A stretch of 64,000 bases of DNA from the NCBI GenBank assembly GCA_023052935.1, contig CM041297.1, forward strand, positions 93,155,521 to 93,219,520. The letters are read 5' to 3'. Numbering within the stretch: the stretch's first letter is position 1; the number at the start of each line of letters is the position of its first letter. The stretch comes from Piezodorus guildinii (taxonomy: Eukaryota > Arthropoda > Insecta > Hemiptera > Pentatomidae). Below are positions 23,031 through 34,035 of the stretch, piece by piece. The translations under genes and the position numbers were made by a program. The notes below the pieces were generated by a model that was not told the origin of the DNA, made no database searches, and was given only the letters and a program-made list of their open reading frames with translations.

Positions 23031-23940
23031 TTGGGTTGATGCAAAATTAATGCAGGTTTTTAGTAGGTATTGTAAATACGCCATATCTTTACTTTAACCA
23101 TATATATTTAATCAAAATAATTTCCATCTGAATCAATGCACTTTTGCCAACGTTCAACAAGCTTTCTTATTCCACCAGAAAAAAAATCCGAATCCCTGGA
23201 CTCAATGAAATCACGAAAAGAATTTTCAATGTCTTCCTGGTTTTGAAAATTTTTCTCCCTCAAAAAGTTGTCCAGATGCCTGAAAAAGTGGAAGTCTGTA
23301 GGAGAGAGGTCAGGTGAATAAGGCGGATGTTGGAGAACTTCGTAGCCCAACTCGTGCAGTCGTCGAAGCGTTGGTTGTGCAACGTGTGGTCTGGCGTTAC
23401 TAATGGCACCCACTTGGCCAACTTTTTTACCTTACCAATTGCTTCCAAGTGGCGTACAACTGTGGATTGGTTCACACCGAGTTCCGCCGCCATTTCTCGT
23501 GTGGTTTTGGTTGGGTCTTCTTCCACTTTTGACCTCAGCTGGTCGTTGTCCAGAGCAAGATGACGGCCCCGACCTTCCTTGTCTTCGAGGTCGAAATCTC
23601 CTCTGCGAAACTTCTGGAACCAACGCTGCACCGTGCACTCATTAATAGCCCCCTGACCCCACACTTCATTAATATTACGAGCCGTTTGCGCAGCGCTGCG
23701 CCCTAATTTAAATTCGTAAAAATAAATTTGACGAAAATCGCACTTTGACATTTTCGATTCAAGACCTTTGAACACACTGAACAAAACGATTTTACTAAAC
23801 AAATTCATGGTGAAAGAGAGGGTATTAGATAAGGTTTGTTTTGGTATAATAATGATCAATGTTAGGATTAGCTTTGTTTACACAATTGGAATTAAGATAT
23901 TGCAATAGAGGAAACCTGCATTAATTTTGCATCAACCCAA
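23031..23940 (-). mobile_element. mariner transposon, internally deleted
   Basis: A 910-bp element with perfect 29-bp terminal inverted repeats (23031-23059 and 23912-23940; outer bases TTGGGTTGATGCAAAATT), flanked on both sides by the dinucleotide TA. An intact mariner is about 1.3 kb, so roughly 0.4 kb is missing. The transposase remnant is on the minus strand. Identical ends suggest a recent or recently mobilised non-autonomous copy. Confidence 0.95.
23108..23751 (-). pseudogene. mariner transposase lacking catalytic core
   Basis: Starts at ATG 23751 (MSKCDFRQIYFYEFKLGRSA), a typical mariner N-terminus with paired helix-turn-helix DNA-binding regions (RSAAQTARNINEVWG and TREMAAELGVNQSTVVRHL). 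The frame runs to KKLAKWVP near 23415, the start of the WVPHEL linker motif. A deletion joins this, out of frame, to NARPHVAQPTLRRLHELGYE near 23398. The C-terminus is intact (HPPYSPDLSPTDFHFF, WQKCIDSDGNYFD). The first two Asp residues of the DD34D triad are lost; the third (YSPDLSPTDFH) remains. It cannot cut or join DNA. The ends could only be moved by another mariner's transposase. Confidence 0.93.
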
Positions 23941-23945
23941 TACCT

Positions 23946-24195
23946 ATTAGCAGCACTGTAGTAGATATTCTAAACCAGAAGTTCCCGCGACCACCATTTG
24001 TTCAATGGCCTCTCCAGATTACCAGGAATCGAAGAGCAAGCAAGGATTGAAACTAGTAGGTTAGGATGGAAATGGAGTTTTTCATGGAAAGAATCTTACC
24101 TAATTCGGGTCAATTCAGCAACATAAGGAACAATTAAATTATTGTGGATAAGCTTATTCGTGACCAAGTAAGGGACATTGAGAATTTACGAAGGC
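23946..24195 (-). mobile_element. J2 LINE 3' fragment
   Basis: Shares CTAAACCAGAAG, CAAGCAAGGATTGAAACTAG and TTAATTTGG-type segments with the 28.1- and 39.2-kb copies. The RRLKR coding block is mutated (GGTAATCTGGAGAGGCCATT). Confidence 0.65.
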
Positions 24196-24439
24196 TTTTG
24201 CATCAGTGGATTTTTCGTTGTTCCAGTTTTGCATGAGGATTAGCTATATATAGCTTAAAAAAAAAAAAAAAAAAATCTAATATTAAAATTTATATTCATG
24301 ATATGGACCACAGAAAACACGTTTCTGAAAATAAGAGTAGAAAGTCTTCTTCAATGAATCGAGAGACTGAGATGAAGGACCACAGTAATTTTCGAGGTAA
24401 ATACACGATTTTCGAAGATACATTATAGAGTAGGACTAT

Positions 24440-24645
24440 GATTCCCTAAGACTATTCTGTGAGTGGCCTCCAGTTGCCTAACGGGCCTCACATACTCGGG
24501 AGAGAGAGGCTGTGAGTAACTCTACATTAAACGATATTCTTATTAACAAAATAATAGACCTTGCAGGACTTAGAATTGAACTCACTAAGTTTGGCGTGGT
24601 AGACCAGCTAGCCAGAGTCACGAGCTCCCAAGAATAGTTATATAG
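24440..24645 (-). repeat. SINE-C copy 2
   Basis: Minus strand: GGGAGCTCGTGACTCTGGCT head, GTGAGTTCAATTCTAAGTCC (box B-like), then TACTCACAGCCTCTCTC and CAACTGGAGGCCACTCAC, shared with 34.0 and 40.4 kb. Confidence 0.7.
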
Positions 24646-24660
24646 ACATTAACATATTCT

Positions 24661-24686
24661 AATATATATATATATATATATATATT
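24661..24686. repeat. (TA)n microsatellite
   Basis: Short TA tract directly before SINE-B. Confidence 0.9.
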
Positions 24687-24982
24687 ACGGCGTGGTCTGG
24701 TGAGTAGAGCGCTAGTCTACTGTGCTCTGGGTCCTGGGTTCGAATTCTGGCTGTGACGGAATATTATTTATTCTGTTGTTTCAGCCGGGGGGCGATCCTG
24801 GGGTATGGAGACCCTCCTGGGGCAGACCCAGCCTATTAAAGTGGGTACCCAAAATGAGGAAAAAACCTGGCGGCTGAACGTGATCTCGGCCGAATCACCT
24901 CATTGCATGGCCATTGGCCTAGAAACAGTACGAATCCCTACATGTACTGAGAACAAAACTCTTCATAGGTTGTAGTGGTACA

Positions 24983-24985
<3 letters not shown>
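24687..24985 (+). repeat. SINE-B copy 2, near full length
   Basis: tRNA-like head with box A GGTGAGTAGAGCGCTAGTC and box B GGGTTCGAATTCTGG. The body has GCAGACCCAGCCTATTAAAG, GGGTACCCAAAATGAGG, CCTGGCGGCTGAACGTGATC and GAAACAGTACGAATCCC, ending GTAGTGGTACAGGTTT. It sits between two TA tracts, consistent with insertion into a TA microsatellite. Confidence 0.85.

Positions 24986-25031
<46 letters not shown>
24986..25031. repeat. (TA)n microsatellite
   Basis: TA tract directly after SINE-B. Confidence 0.95.
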
Positions 25032-25034
<3 letters not shown>

Positions 25035-25550
25035 ATTACGTTTCAAATCAAGTCTTAGAAGAGGATGGAGAGCGATGATAACTCGTAAACTTAAGTTTTT
25101 GTTTTTTTTATAGTATGAATTACTTTTAGATTATTTCATGAAAATCAATGTTTTTATGGAAACTAAATTTGAACTTAAAATTGAAGATAACATTTATTAA
25201 ATAGCAATAGAAATTCAAATATTAAATGAAAGTTGCGTGATGAGCGCATCAGATTTTTAATCATAGTCTAGAAATTCCATAAAGGTTTAATAGCTTTGGG
25301 ATACTGAAACAATTATAATCAACGAGTCCAAAAAAAATTATAATACTATTCTATTATTGATAAGAATATCATATAATCATAATTTTAATAATATTACTCT
25401 AGGGTTTTATCATATTCGGGAGCAGTTGAGATTTAAAGGACGACAGAAGATGGCTAAGATGTGAACAGACTCTGTGGGAGACCTGTAGATGAAAGCGTTT
25501 ATGCTCGGCTTAACTGCTAGAGCTTTAAGTTGGAGCTCCTTGTTTCTGTT

Positions 25551-27022
25551 ATGAATCGGGCCTTAACTTCTCAGATTATCTCCGTCAGATTACCTATTTT
25601 CCACTAGCAAAAATCTAGTGATTTTTATATAAGTTAGATCAAAATATCTAAAAAGATACATATTTATACTACTTGATCATAATTGGACTATTAATAATCC
25701 ATTCGAAATAGGAATATGATATCCGTGTTATCAAATAGTACAATGTAATTTTCAAAATTTGGTAATAACAAATCAGCGGACGATCAGTACTAATGTAAAA
25801 TGATTCCAAGAATGAAAATAATAAGCAACTAATTTTGAAATATATGTTTATCTTATATATAATATTTATATACATATAATATGTATATGTATAAATATAT
25901 AATATGTTTATCTTACAACAGTTAAGTACTTCATCGAAGATGGCATAAAACTCCCAACACTTCAGGGGAGAAGAGGCAGTATCCGATCCCGGATAACAAA
26001 AAGACGGTTTGCAATTTTTAGAGGTAATTTAAAAAAAAAAAAATTATTTTAATGAATTTATTACTTTTATGAGCCCCAAAAGACTTTAAAATAGAAATAA
26101 TTAGTTATTTTTATGATACATCAGTAAAGTAATCCTCTGAAATTCTTCTGCACTTTACTATTGTATGATTGGTACTCCATTGGAGTAACGCCTAGGACCT
26201 TGTACGCAGGCAGAGGCCCTAATGAATTGAGTAATAGTCTTGTAAAAAACAATGCATTTGAAACGTAGGATTAAATATAGTATTTAAAACATCGTTGTCT
26301 TAAGAAATAGTTTTAAAAACATAAATCTTTAAAAAAAGGTTAGCAAATAAAGAGGATACATTACATTAAAAGAGAAAACAGCTCCATACGTAGAAATCTT
26401 TAGATTAAAAATTTAGAAATACTTTTTTTTTTCTTACACACACTATCTCAACTAGTCTGCCATAGTCTATAGTATCTCTTCATTGCATATTATCTATATG
26501 TTTAAGTTTAGAGTTCATTTTGTTTCAAAACCATATTGATAAGATTTTTTTCCTGATTATTTATAACTGTATTAAATTAAGTTTTCTCAATTACTCAATA
26601 ATACTTTCATGCTAAAATATGTGAGTATAATACCAAAAAAGAAATTTAAAGGGAATCTATTTAATTTAATATAGTCATAAATAATCATAAAAAAAAGCTT
26701 ATTAATATAGTTTTGAAACAAAATGGATTCTAAACGTAAAAATATGGATAATATGCAATGATTAAATACTGTAGACTATAGCAGACTATTTGAGATAGTG
26801 TACTTAAAAAAATAAAGTATTGACTTCAATGTATGGAGTTGTTTTCTATTTTAATTTAAAGTATACTTTTTATTTGTTAACCCATTTATTAAAGATTTCT
26901 ATTTTTTCTGTGTATCTTTTCAGTTATTTTGATTTAATGTATATAAAAATCACTAGATTTATTTTAGTGGGAAATTGGTAATCTGAAGGAGATAATCTGA
27001 GAAGTTAAAGCTTCATTGATCA
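25551..27022. repeat. Large foldback element, left arm interrupted
   Basis: Outer arms: 25555-25668 (TAACTTCTCAGATTATCTCC, CTAGTGATTTTTATATAAG) against the reverse complement of about 26915-27012. Inner arms: 26318-26550 (AGCAAATAAA, CTATCTCAACTAGTCTGCCATAG, TGCATATTATC, TTTTGTTTCAAAAC) against 26690-26905. Centre about 26620. Left outer and inner arms are separated by about 650 bp that has no counterpart on the right, so something inserted into, or was gained in, the left arm. No coding capacity. Confidence 0.75.
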
Positions 27023-28080
27023 ATTGAAAATATCACATTCATAATATAGAATATAAAAAATATATACAGCCCTTAGATATTGAAAGTATAAGAGGATATT
27101 AAACTGTATAATACTTAATAATTTATGAAAGAGTTTTACAATTAATTTACGAAGTTCATTTATACTTAATTGGACTAAAGCCAACTGAAAGTCCCTGAGA
27201 ATGAACTTTAGGAGCATCCATCATATCGTATTACAATCCATCATATAGACTTACTCCTCTAAAAAAAAACTTATTCTGACAAAGTGAGAGACTTTTTTTT
27301 TTTTAAAAAGTTAACCAGTAATTAGGTGATGTTAAACAGTTTCAGGGCTATGTCCTGATAAACTGTACCACTAAATAAGAAGAATAGGATTGATTATGTC
27401 AGCGTTAAACAAAGTTTGCTTCGGTACAAGGGAACATTATAAACAATAACTAAAAAGTAAAAAAAAAAAAAATGTGTCGCTGATGTTATATTAATGAAAT
27501 AAATTTTACCTTGAGCATCACCATTTCGGTGTCCTGAACAATAGCGAACGGTAAATCACTTGCACACTAAATTCCGCCCCAAGATCAGATAACTGACTGG
27601 GTAAAAATGGAAATAGCTGATTGACCATGGAATCTTGTATCGTCAGCGGAAAATATCTTGAAAAAGTTAATTCGGTTCCAGCAAACCACGCATAACGATC
27701 CATGTTTGCGGTGAATTATCGCAATAGTTTGAAAGATTGAAACTTTTTCTATTCGTGAACTTTTCTAGTATCTACCACCACTAAGTAAATACAAAAAATA
27801 TATTTTTTCTTTTTTTGGGGGGGGGGAGGAGTGGGATATATTTTGAATCTCCTTGATCTTCGGTGATTCAGTCATCAGTATTTTATAATTGAGTCTACTA
27901 TTTAAATCCAAATAGATGCAATGATAAATATTTTTTATTGGAAAACACACAGACTTCTTACTATTTTTCTTTTTTTAATGTAGTCTTCAATTTATTTTTA
28001 TTTATTTTGTTTTATTTATTAACATTTACAACAATGAAAACGACATGTCGAGAAACTGCTCTTTAAAACAATACAAAAAA
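27023..28080. other. Gene-free AT-rich stretch
   Basis: 27518-27703 (minus) is a less AT-rich open stretch (MDRYAWFAGTELTFSRYFPL) with no recognised family. A G10 run lies at about 27819. Confidence 0.35.
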
Positions 28081-28325
28081 ATTCTAAACCAGAAGGTCTG
28101 GAGCCCATTTTCTTTCAGACGCCTCGGAGGATTGTAAGGAATGGAAGAAGAAGCAAGGATTGAAACTAAGAATGGATTTTTTCATAAGAGAATTGTTGTT
28201 TGGACCAAACCAGGGGCATATGTAACATTGAGGTCTTGTTGTAGTTGTTTTAGTTTTAAGGGCAAAAAACTGCAAGTGGTTATTATTGCTCAAAACATCT
28301 TCAGAAGACGATTAACTTACCTATG
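28081..28325 (-). mobile_element. J2 LINE 3' fragment
   Basis: Minus strand ACAATCCTCCGAGGCGTCTG then AAAGAAAATGGG reads NPPRRLKENG, the J2 C-terminal motif with a damaged end. The flanks match 24.0 and 39.2 kb. Confidence 0.75.
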
Positions 28326-28334
28326 ATGAAAAGT

Positions 28335-28440
28335 ATATTATATATATATATATATAATAAAAAATAATAATAAAAAATAAAAAAATAAAAAAAAAAGAAT
28401 GAAAAAATAAAATAAATAAATAAATAAAAATTGAGAGTAA
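28335..28440. repeat. TA and A-rich low complexity
   Basis: A (TA)n run followed by AATAAAAAATAA-type sequence. Confidence 0.8.
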
Positions 28441-29834
28441 AATATCAAAACGTGCGTAAAATAGCCTGAATGTGTTAAATGAGATGGTATAAACGAATGT
28501 TCTTCACCAATTGAATGACCTAAACATTGAGGTCTTTATAGATAAGTTAATTAGTTATAAAGTAAAAGCGCTGAGGATTTTGGCCTGCAAGGATTGGATA
28601 CAGTAAGAATTGGATGAATTAGTAGAGCTCCAAATCTCAATTCCGTAAGTGTTAAATTTAGAGAACCATTTCTTTTATCCTGTCTGCAAAAACAAAATGA
28701 ATTAGCTGAATTGAGCACTCCTAAATTCAAAGAATATCGTACGGAATTTAAGTTGAGGTGCACTGAATTTTCCATCACTAGTGTAAAAGAAACAGGAGCA
28801 TACGGTACGGGAGAGGAAGCCTATCTCCCTCACCCTCCATAAGAAAATTAAATAAATGATTTATGTATAAGAGGCGAATTAATAGTTCATATTAGAAATT
28901 GCTCCACCCATTACTGAAATTAAATGATGGAATAACAAAATATAATATATTATATTATACAAATTCAATTGAATGGATAGAGCCTATCATGTAACTCGGA
29001 TCTCTCTTGATTTTGGTTTATTATTTTCAATTCTAACCCCTAGACATTGATATCAGCTGGTTATTTTTAAAATGGCGGTCGAATAAAAGTGATTTAATTA
29101 AAAAACTTAATTATTTTCGAAGATAGAGAAAAAATTTATTAGTTTTATTTTTAAACCAAAAAACCACGAATAATTATAAAAAAGAGAAAAAATTGTAATT
29201 TTATTCATAAATACGACCATAATCAGTTATTTTTGAAGATAGAGAAAAATCTAAAAGATTAGCACCTATAAACAGTTTTACCCTAATATATTTATTTTTA
29301 ATATATAAAAATAATAAACTATTGCGTAATAATTTGCAGCGTTTTTTAGTAAAACTGTTAAGTGCCCTAAAATTTTAAGATTATTTTGAAAGGTCCCGTT
29401 TATATTTATACTACAATAACACTTTATCTTTAACTAGTTTTAAAACTATAAACTTTAACACTATATTTATTAAATATTTTTATATCAAAAATATTTCTAT
29501 TAAAGGGAACGAAATAAGAAAGAAATATGTTTTATCTTTATTAAAAGGAAAGTTGATAGAAGAAAAAAAAATTTAATTAAGAACTCCACCTGTTATTTAG
29601 ATGAATGGGGACGATAGTATAAATACGGGACCTTTACCACCAAACTACCTAAACTTATCCTCAACGAGGACCGCGAAGACTCAACTATTTCGCGTTACAA
29701 AAAGAATAACTAGGTCGCCCTTTCAAGAAGAGTGAAACAGGCTTGAATAATAGGTATCGCCCTTGTTTTAAATTCCACTCCCTTCGTGCCACCCACGCTT
29801 GGCCGCTGATTAAATTTATTTCTTGGAACATCTT

Positions 29835-29877
<43 letters not shown>

Positions 29878-30370
29878 ATAAACGCATCCTTCAGAAACAT
29901 AAAATATAAAAGTATATGAATTTTAATTGTTAATGTGTTTCGAAAAAATTATGCCAGAGAGCATTTTTTAATTTTTCCTTATGATAATATATTCGTTCTT
30001 GTTTAATATAACTGAGTAGATAATTAAAATAATATTTTAATAATTTACAATACTTTCTACGTTGTTATTTTTCAGATTTTTATAAAATTGTTTTCTTGTC
30101 GAGGAGTAAGCTGAAATGTATAACGAAATAATTCAAATCTGTTTAAATATTGTATTAGCATAATTATTAATATTAATAAGTACCATAAAAAAGTGCTTCT
30201 TTATATTTTTGTTTTACCATTAAATTCTTACTCTGCATTTTTTATTATTTCTATGCCTTTGTTAAATTGTCATTTATATAATTTTTTTCAGTGTTTCCTC
30301 TTACACACATTATTACATATATTATTTTTGTCTTGTCTTCCATTTCACCCATATTAAAATTTGTTACTAC
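28441..30370. other. Gene-free stretch
   Basis: AT-rich. 29585-29820 is less AT-rich and unique here, without a long frame. A (TA)n tract lies at 29838-29870. Confidence 0.35.
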
Positions 30371-30378
30371 TGCTTTGC

Positions 30379-31172
30379 GGCGGCGACTGTGGTGAAGTGG
30401 CCAGCATATAGGGATTGCAATCCGGAAAACCGGATCCGGTAATCAGGCGGATCCGGCATCATCATACGTTAACCGGATCCGATTATAGCTATTTTGATGA
30501 GTATATCTAATGAATGGCATAATTATCACAATGATGAGTATTGTGTATTTGTATTCTTAGTATAAATATTTAAATTATTGCAATGACAATATTTGTTTTT
30601 CAAATAATATGTAAGTACTAATAACTTTAGTAAATATAATCAATTTTGATTTTGGAAAAATGGTGGTAAAAAAAAAAAATAGTCTTTATTTTCAGAAAAT
30701 AGTAACCAAAAGCCGAATGTTTTAATAGCCATTAAAATTTTTCTAGTTACCTAAACTACTATAATTGAATTTTTTGCTACATGTCTAATCCTAACATGGC
30801 TGTTATTTTATAAACTTCCTATTATGACTACAATTATACTCAAATAACTCACTAACAGTTCATTTTGGACCGAAAAGTGAAAATCAATCTATCCGTTGAT
30901 CCGTCCGGATTGATGAAATTTGGGACCGGATCCGGCCGGATTGAAAATGACACCGGATTGCAATACCTACTAGCATAGCATCCATCTATAAGCAATGTAG
31001 CGGGTCCGAAACAATGGCTCTATGAATTGTTTAAAAAGAGTAAAAATCCTTGGCTATGCCGTTCTCGGGAGCAGAAGTAAAATGGTGGTAACATGCCTAT
31101 GCGATGTCATGTACTCATTAAAGATCGCTATCATAAATAAACCTGGATATGCAATATTTAGAACTTCAAATA
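30379..31172 (+). repeat. SINE-A copy 4, split by a hAT-like MITE
   Basis: The head (GTGGTGAAGTGGCCAGCATA) and the body (TCCTTGGCTATGCCGTTCTC, GCCTATGCGATGTCATGTAC, ATAAACCTGGATATGCAA) lie on either side of 30409-30969. Removing the insert and one 8-bp repeat restores the normal order. Confidence 0.85.
30409..30969. mobile_element. hAT-like MITE nested in SINE-A
   Basis: A 561-bp non-coding element with ends TAGGGATTGCAATCCGG and CCGGATTGCAATACCTA (inverted, one mismatch), plus subterminal CCGGATCCGG repeats. It is flanked by CCAGCATA (30401-30408) and CTAGCATA (30970-30977), an 8-bp TSD with one difference. An 8-bp TSD and a TAGGG start fit the hAT superfamily. Confidence 0.85.
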
Positions 31173-31213
31173 AATTTATTGACAAAATTAAATTGTTAAA
31201 GAATTAATTAAGA

Positions 31214-32190
31214 TGAATTTCAATAGAAACATGTCTTTTATTAAATAATTTAAAATATTTTTATCTACAACAATCAGTTAGTGTTATCTGCTTTACCCGA
31301 ATAATTCTCCATTAACTTTTACAATTCCGTGTATTAGATAATATTTTTTTCTGAAATCTTTAGCTATACATCTATTCGACAGTTCATGTGTTTAAAAACA
31401 CAAAAATTGCATAAAAAATATTTTTGCAATTCTCATTTATCAAATTCACTCAACTTACATATTTAGCTGTTAATAATCAATGCTAACAAGATGATTTGTC
31501 TATTTCTTGAAATCTACGAAATTAAAGGTCCTTTAGAGGAAGACAATTTAAAATATCGGTGTTTAAGCCCTGACAGATTATTTCAATCAGTATGAAACCT
31601 ACATCATATTAAAGCCTATTAAATTTTACAAGCATATAGCGTATAGTTTAATTAAAATTGTTAGAGCCGTTTTTAAGAAAATCGTAAAAAGGTCCAAAAT
31701 GCATATTATAAAGTGGTTCTTTTGGTTAGCTGATTTTGATGAAAAAGTTGCTATAATATCTCGGGCGTATAGTTTTCTTAAATTTCAATTTCGTACGACT
31801 TTTAGAGATCTTTTTGCGGGGCTTTGTCATTTGTACTCAGGGTAGGGGTGGGCATAATCGGATGATCGTCATAATCGAATGATCGGACTTCGATTATATC
31901 AATAATCGAATGACTAATAGGTACAAATATCCATAAAATTTATGAGATGAGCAAAAAAAAAAAAAAAGTGCTTGCAATCCCTCGATTTCTCCGAACCGAT
32001 TAATCCCATAATCGATTAATTCGAATGATTGAAATAATCGAATGATCTGATAATCGTCATTCGATTATGCACACCCCTAACTCAGGGGACCCTAAAACGT
32101 GTATTTCCGGTGAAAACTCGAATTCGAAAATTGTCATGATCCCAATACTTTCCCTTACTATATAACTCATATATTGGTAAGTGAAATTAA
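31214..32190 (-). repeat. A-rep copy 5, with nested MITE
   Basis: Contains AATCGTAAAAAGGTCCAAAA, CGGGCGTATAGTTTTCTTA and GTGTATTTCCGGTGAAAACT, ending TTGGTAAGTGAAATTAAA. It is interrupted at 31843-32079. Confidence 0.75.
31843..32079. mobile_element. hAT-like MITE nested in A-rep
   Basis: 237 bp with inverted ends TAGGGGTGGGCATAATCG and CGATTATGCACACCCCTA (one mismatch) and internal repeats of ATCGAATGATC. It is flanked by a perfect 8-bp TSD, ACTCAGGG (31835-31842 and 32080-32087). The empty site reads through as normal A-rep sequence. Confidence 0.92.
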
Positions 32191-33303
32191 AAATGACTAA
32201 TAAAATTATTCTTTGTATTTTAGACAATGTATTGCTGATGTAAAGTTCAAGCTTTGTTACGCTTATTGTTAAGCCCTAAAACAGTCGCGATTAAACTATT
32301 ATGCTTGATAATATACATTATAGAAGATTGGGCAAGTGGATATAAAAATTAAAACATGAAATGAAAGTTTAAAATATTAGATATATTATGTAAATAAATG
32401 CATACCTGTCACAGTCAGAATACAATTAAATACCTAATGGGATCGTTAAGAGCAGTTCCTGACGTCAATTATTCCTTAGTTCTAATCCATTTTACTTAAT
32501 TACGGAAGAGAAGAACTAATTTTATAATTACACTAACTGAACATTGTTTGTTTATTCAAAGATTATTATTTTACAAGAGGCTGACAGCTAATTTATCCAG
32601 AAAGATTAGCTCTTCTTGTTAATTGCTTCATATTTCGTCTCTTGTAAGTCAAAAGGAACGGTCAAGAGTATTACTCAAGCTGGCAGTAATTGCCTGAATA
32701 ATGGGATCTAAGGGTTTTGAACACGTTTGACGACGTTCGTGAGAATAAAACACGGTGCTTGGAACAAAGACTTTGATGGGGGGAGATAAGACGAAAATTA
32801 ATTTGAGGAGTCTTATCACGGGCCTGGGATAAAAATGGGATTCCAGATTGAGTTCGAATTAGTAGGATATGTCGTGTTTTACCTTGAGAAATGGAGGATT
32901 TGTTTGAGCTGAGAAGGGTTGTTATTAGTTTGATGATTGGGTGTGGCCTTGTCTAGAAGATCACGGATTGTCTAACCTCCTAATAGCCTAATCTCTGATG
33001 GTTTCGGATAATTATGTGTTTATAAACTTAACAAACGATTCCAGGCTCCTGAAAACTGATATTTAATATGAGCAATACGAAGTTTATTACATATTACAAA
33101 GAGTTTTTACAAAATATGTCAATTAATTAAACATGTCATGCGAATTAACACCTGAAAAAAAAAGAAGGCAAAGATTTTTTTTAAGGGCGTAGAAGACTTG
33201 AACTTGTATAAGAGATATTTTGTTTTGTAGTGGTACCATTACGTACCTAATAGTTTTGATTAATCCAAACAGTCTTAATATGATACAGTAACTCACGAGT
33301 ATT
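32191..33303. other. Gene-free stretch with a unique less AT-rich island
   Basis: 32560-32970 is relatively GC-rich and not repeated here. No long frame. It is a candidate for conserved non-coding DNA. Confidence 0.35.
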
Positions 33304-33804
33304 GGGGTCACCTGTAGCCTATTGGCTATCATAACAGCCTTTTATGCCCAAGGTCCCAGGTTCAAACCCGCAGGAGGCCCTAGGATGTTTTAATGGAAGT
33401 AAAAATTCATTAGTTATGCCGTCCTTCGGAGGGAAAGTAAAAGGTGGTTCCTCGCCTGTGCGAGAACGATAACGATTACCTGATTAAAGATCCCTATCCT
33501 AATTAAACCTGGATATGCAAAAATTAGTACTCCCACAGTAGCGTCGTCCGAATAACCACAGCCTGTGCGAGGACGATAACGATTACCTGATTAAAGATCC
33601 CTATCCTAATTAAACCTGGATATGCAAAAATTAGTACTCCCACAGTAGCGTCGTCCGAATAACCACAGCCTGTGCGAGAACGATAACGATTACCTGATTA
33701 AAGATCCCTATCCTAATTAAACCTGGATATGCAAAAATTAGTACTCCCACAGTAGCGTCGTCCGAATAACCACAGCAGCATAAAGTGACGTTAAATAAAT
33801 AAAC
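33304..33804 (+). repeat. SINE-A copy 6 with triplicated 3' segment
   Basis: Head GGGGTCACCTGTAGCCTATT and box B GGTTCAAACCCGCAGG are followed by the body. The segment from GCCTGTGCGAG to CCGAATAACCACA then appears three times in tandem (starts 33454, 33561 and 33668; 107-bp period). The SINE resumes with GCATAAAGTGACGTTAAAT. The repeats are nearly identical, so the expansion is recent. Confidence 0.95.
33454..33774 (+). repeat. 107-bp tandem triplication inside SINE-A
   Basis: Three 107-bp units differing at about one base (GAGAACG in units 1 and 3, GAGGACG in unit 2). Confidence 0.95.
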
Positions 33805-33859
33805 AACCCACTAGTGTTGGTATTAGTAGATTATCAATTTATGTTACAGTATTTTTAAT

Positions 33860-34035
33860 TTAGAGATCCCATGGATCTATGGCTACAGCCCTAGTCTTTC
33901 CCCACAAATGTTGTGAGTTAAAATCCCATAAATAAAAATTGTTCAAGGGCAAATTAAAAAGGTGATTCGCCCTCTTACAATCCCTATGGTATGTGCTACC
34001 CTTCAGCCAACTGGTGTCCACTTTCAAAAATAGAA
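33860..34035 (+). repeat. SINE-C copy 3, diverged
   Basis: GTGAGTTAAAATCCCA (box B-like) and, downstream, GTGATTCGCCCTCTTACAAT and CAGCCAACTGGTGTCCACTT follow the SINE-C order. Confidence 0.55.

Noticed and set aside
24687..24760. Free-standing tRNA gene
   Set aside because: The tRNA-like head continues directly into the SINE-B body shared with two other loci, so it is a SINE head.
33454..33774. CRISPR-like array from regularly spaced repeats
   Set aside because: The whole 107-bp unit is repeated with no unique spacers, and it lies within a SINE in a eukaryotic context.
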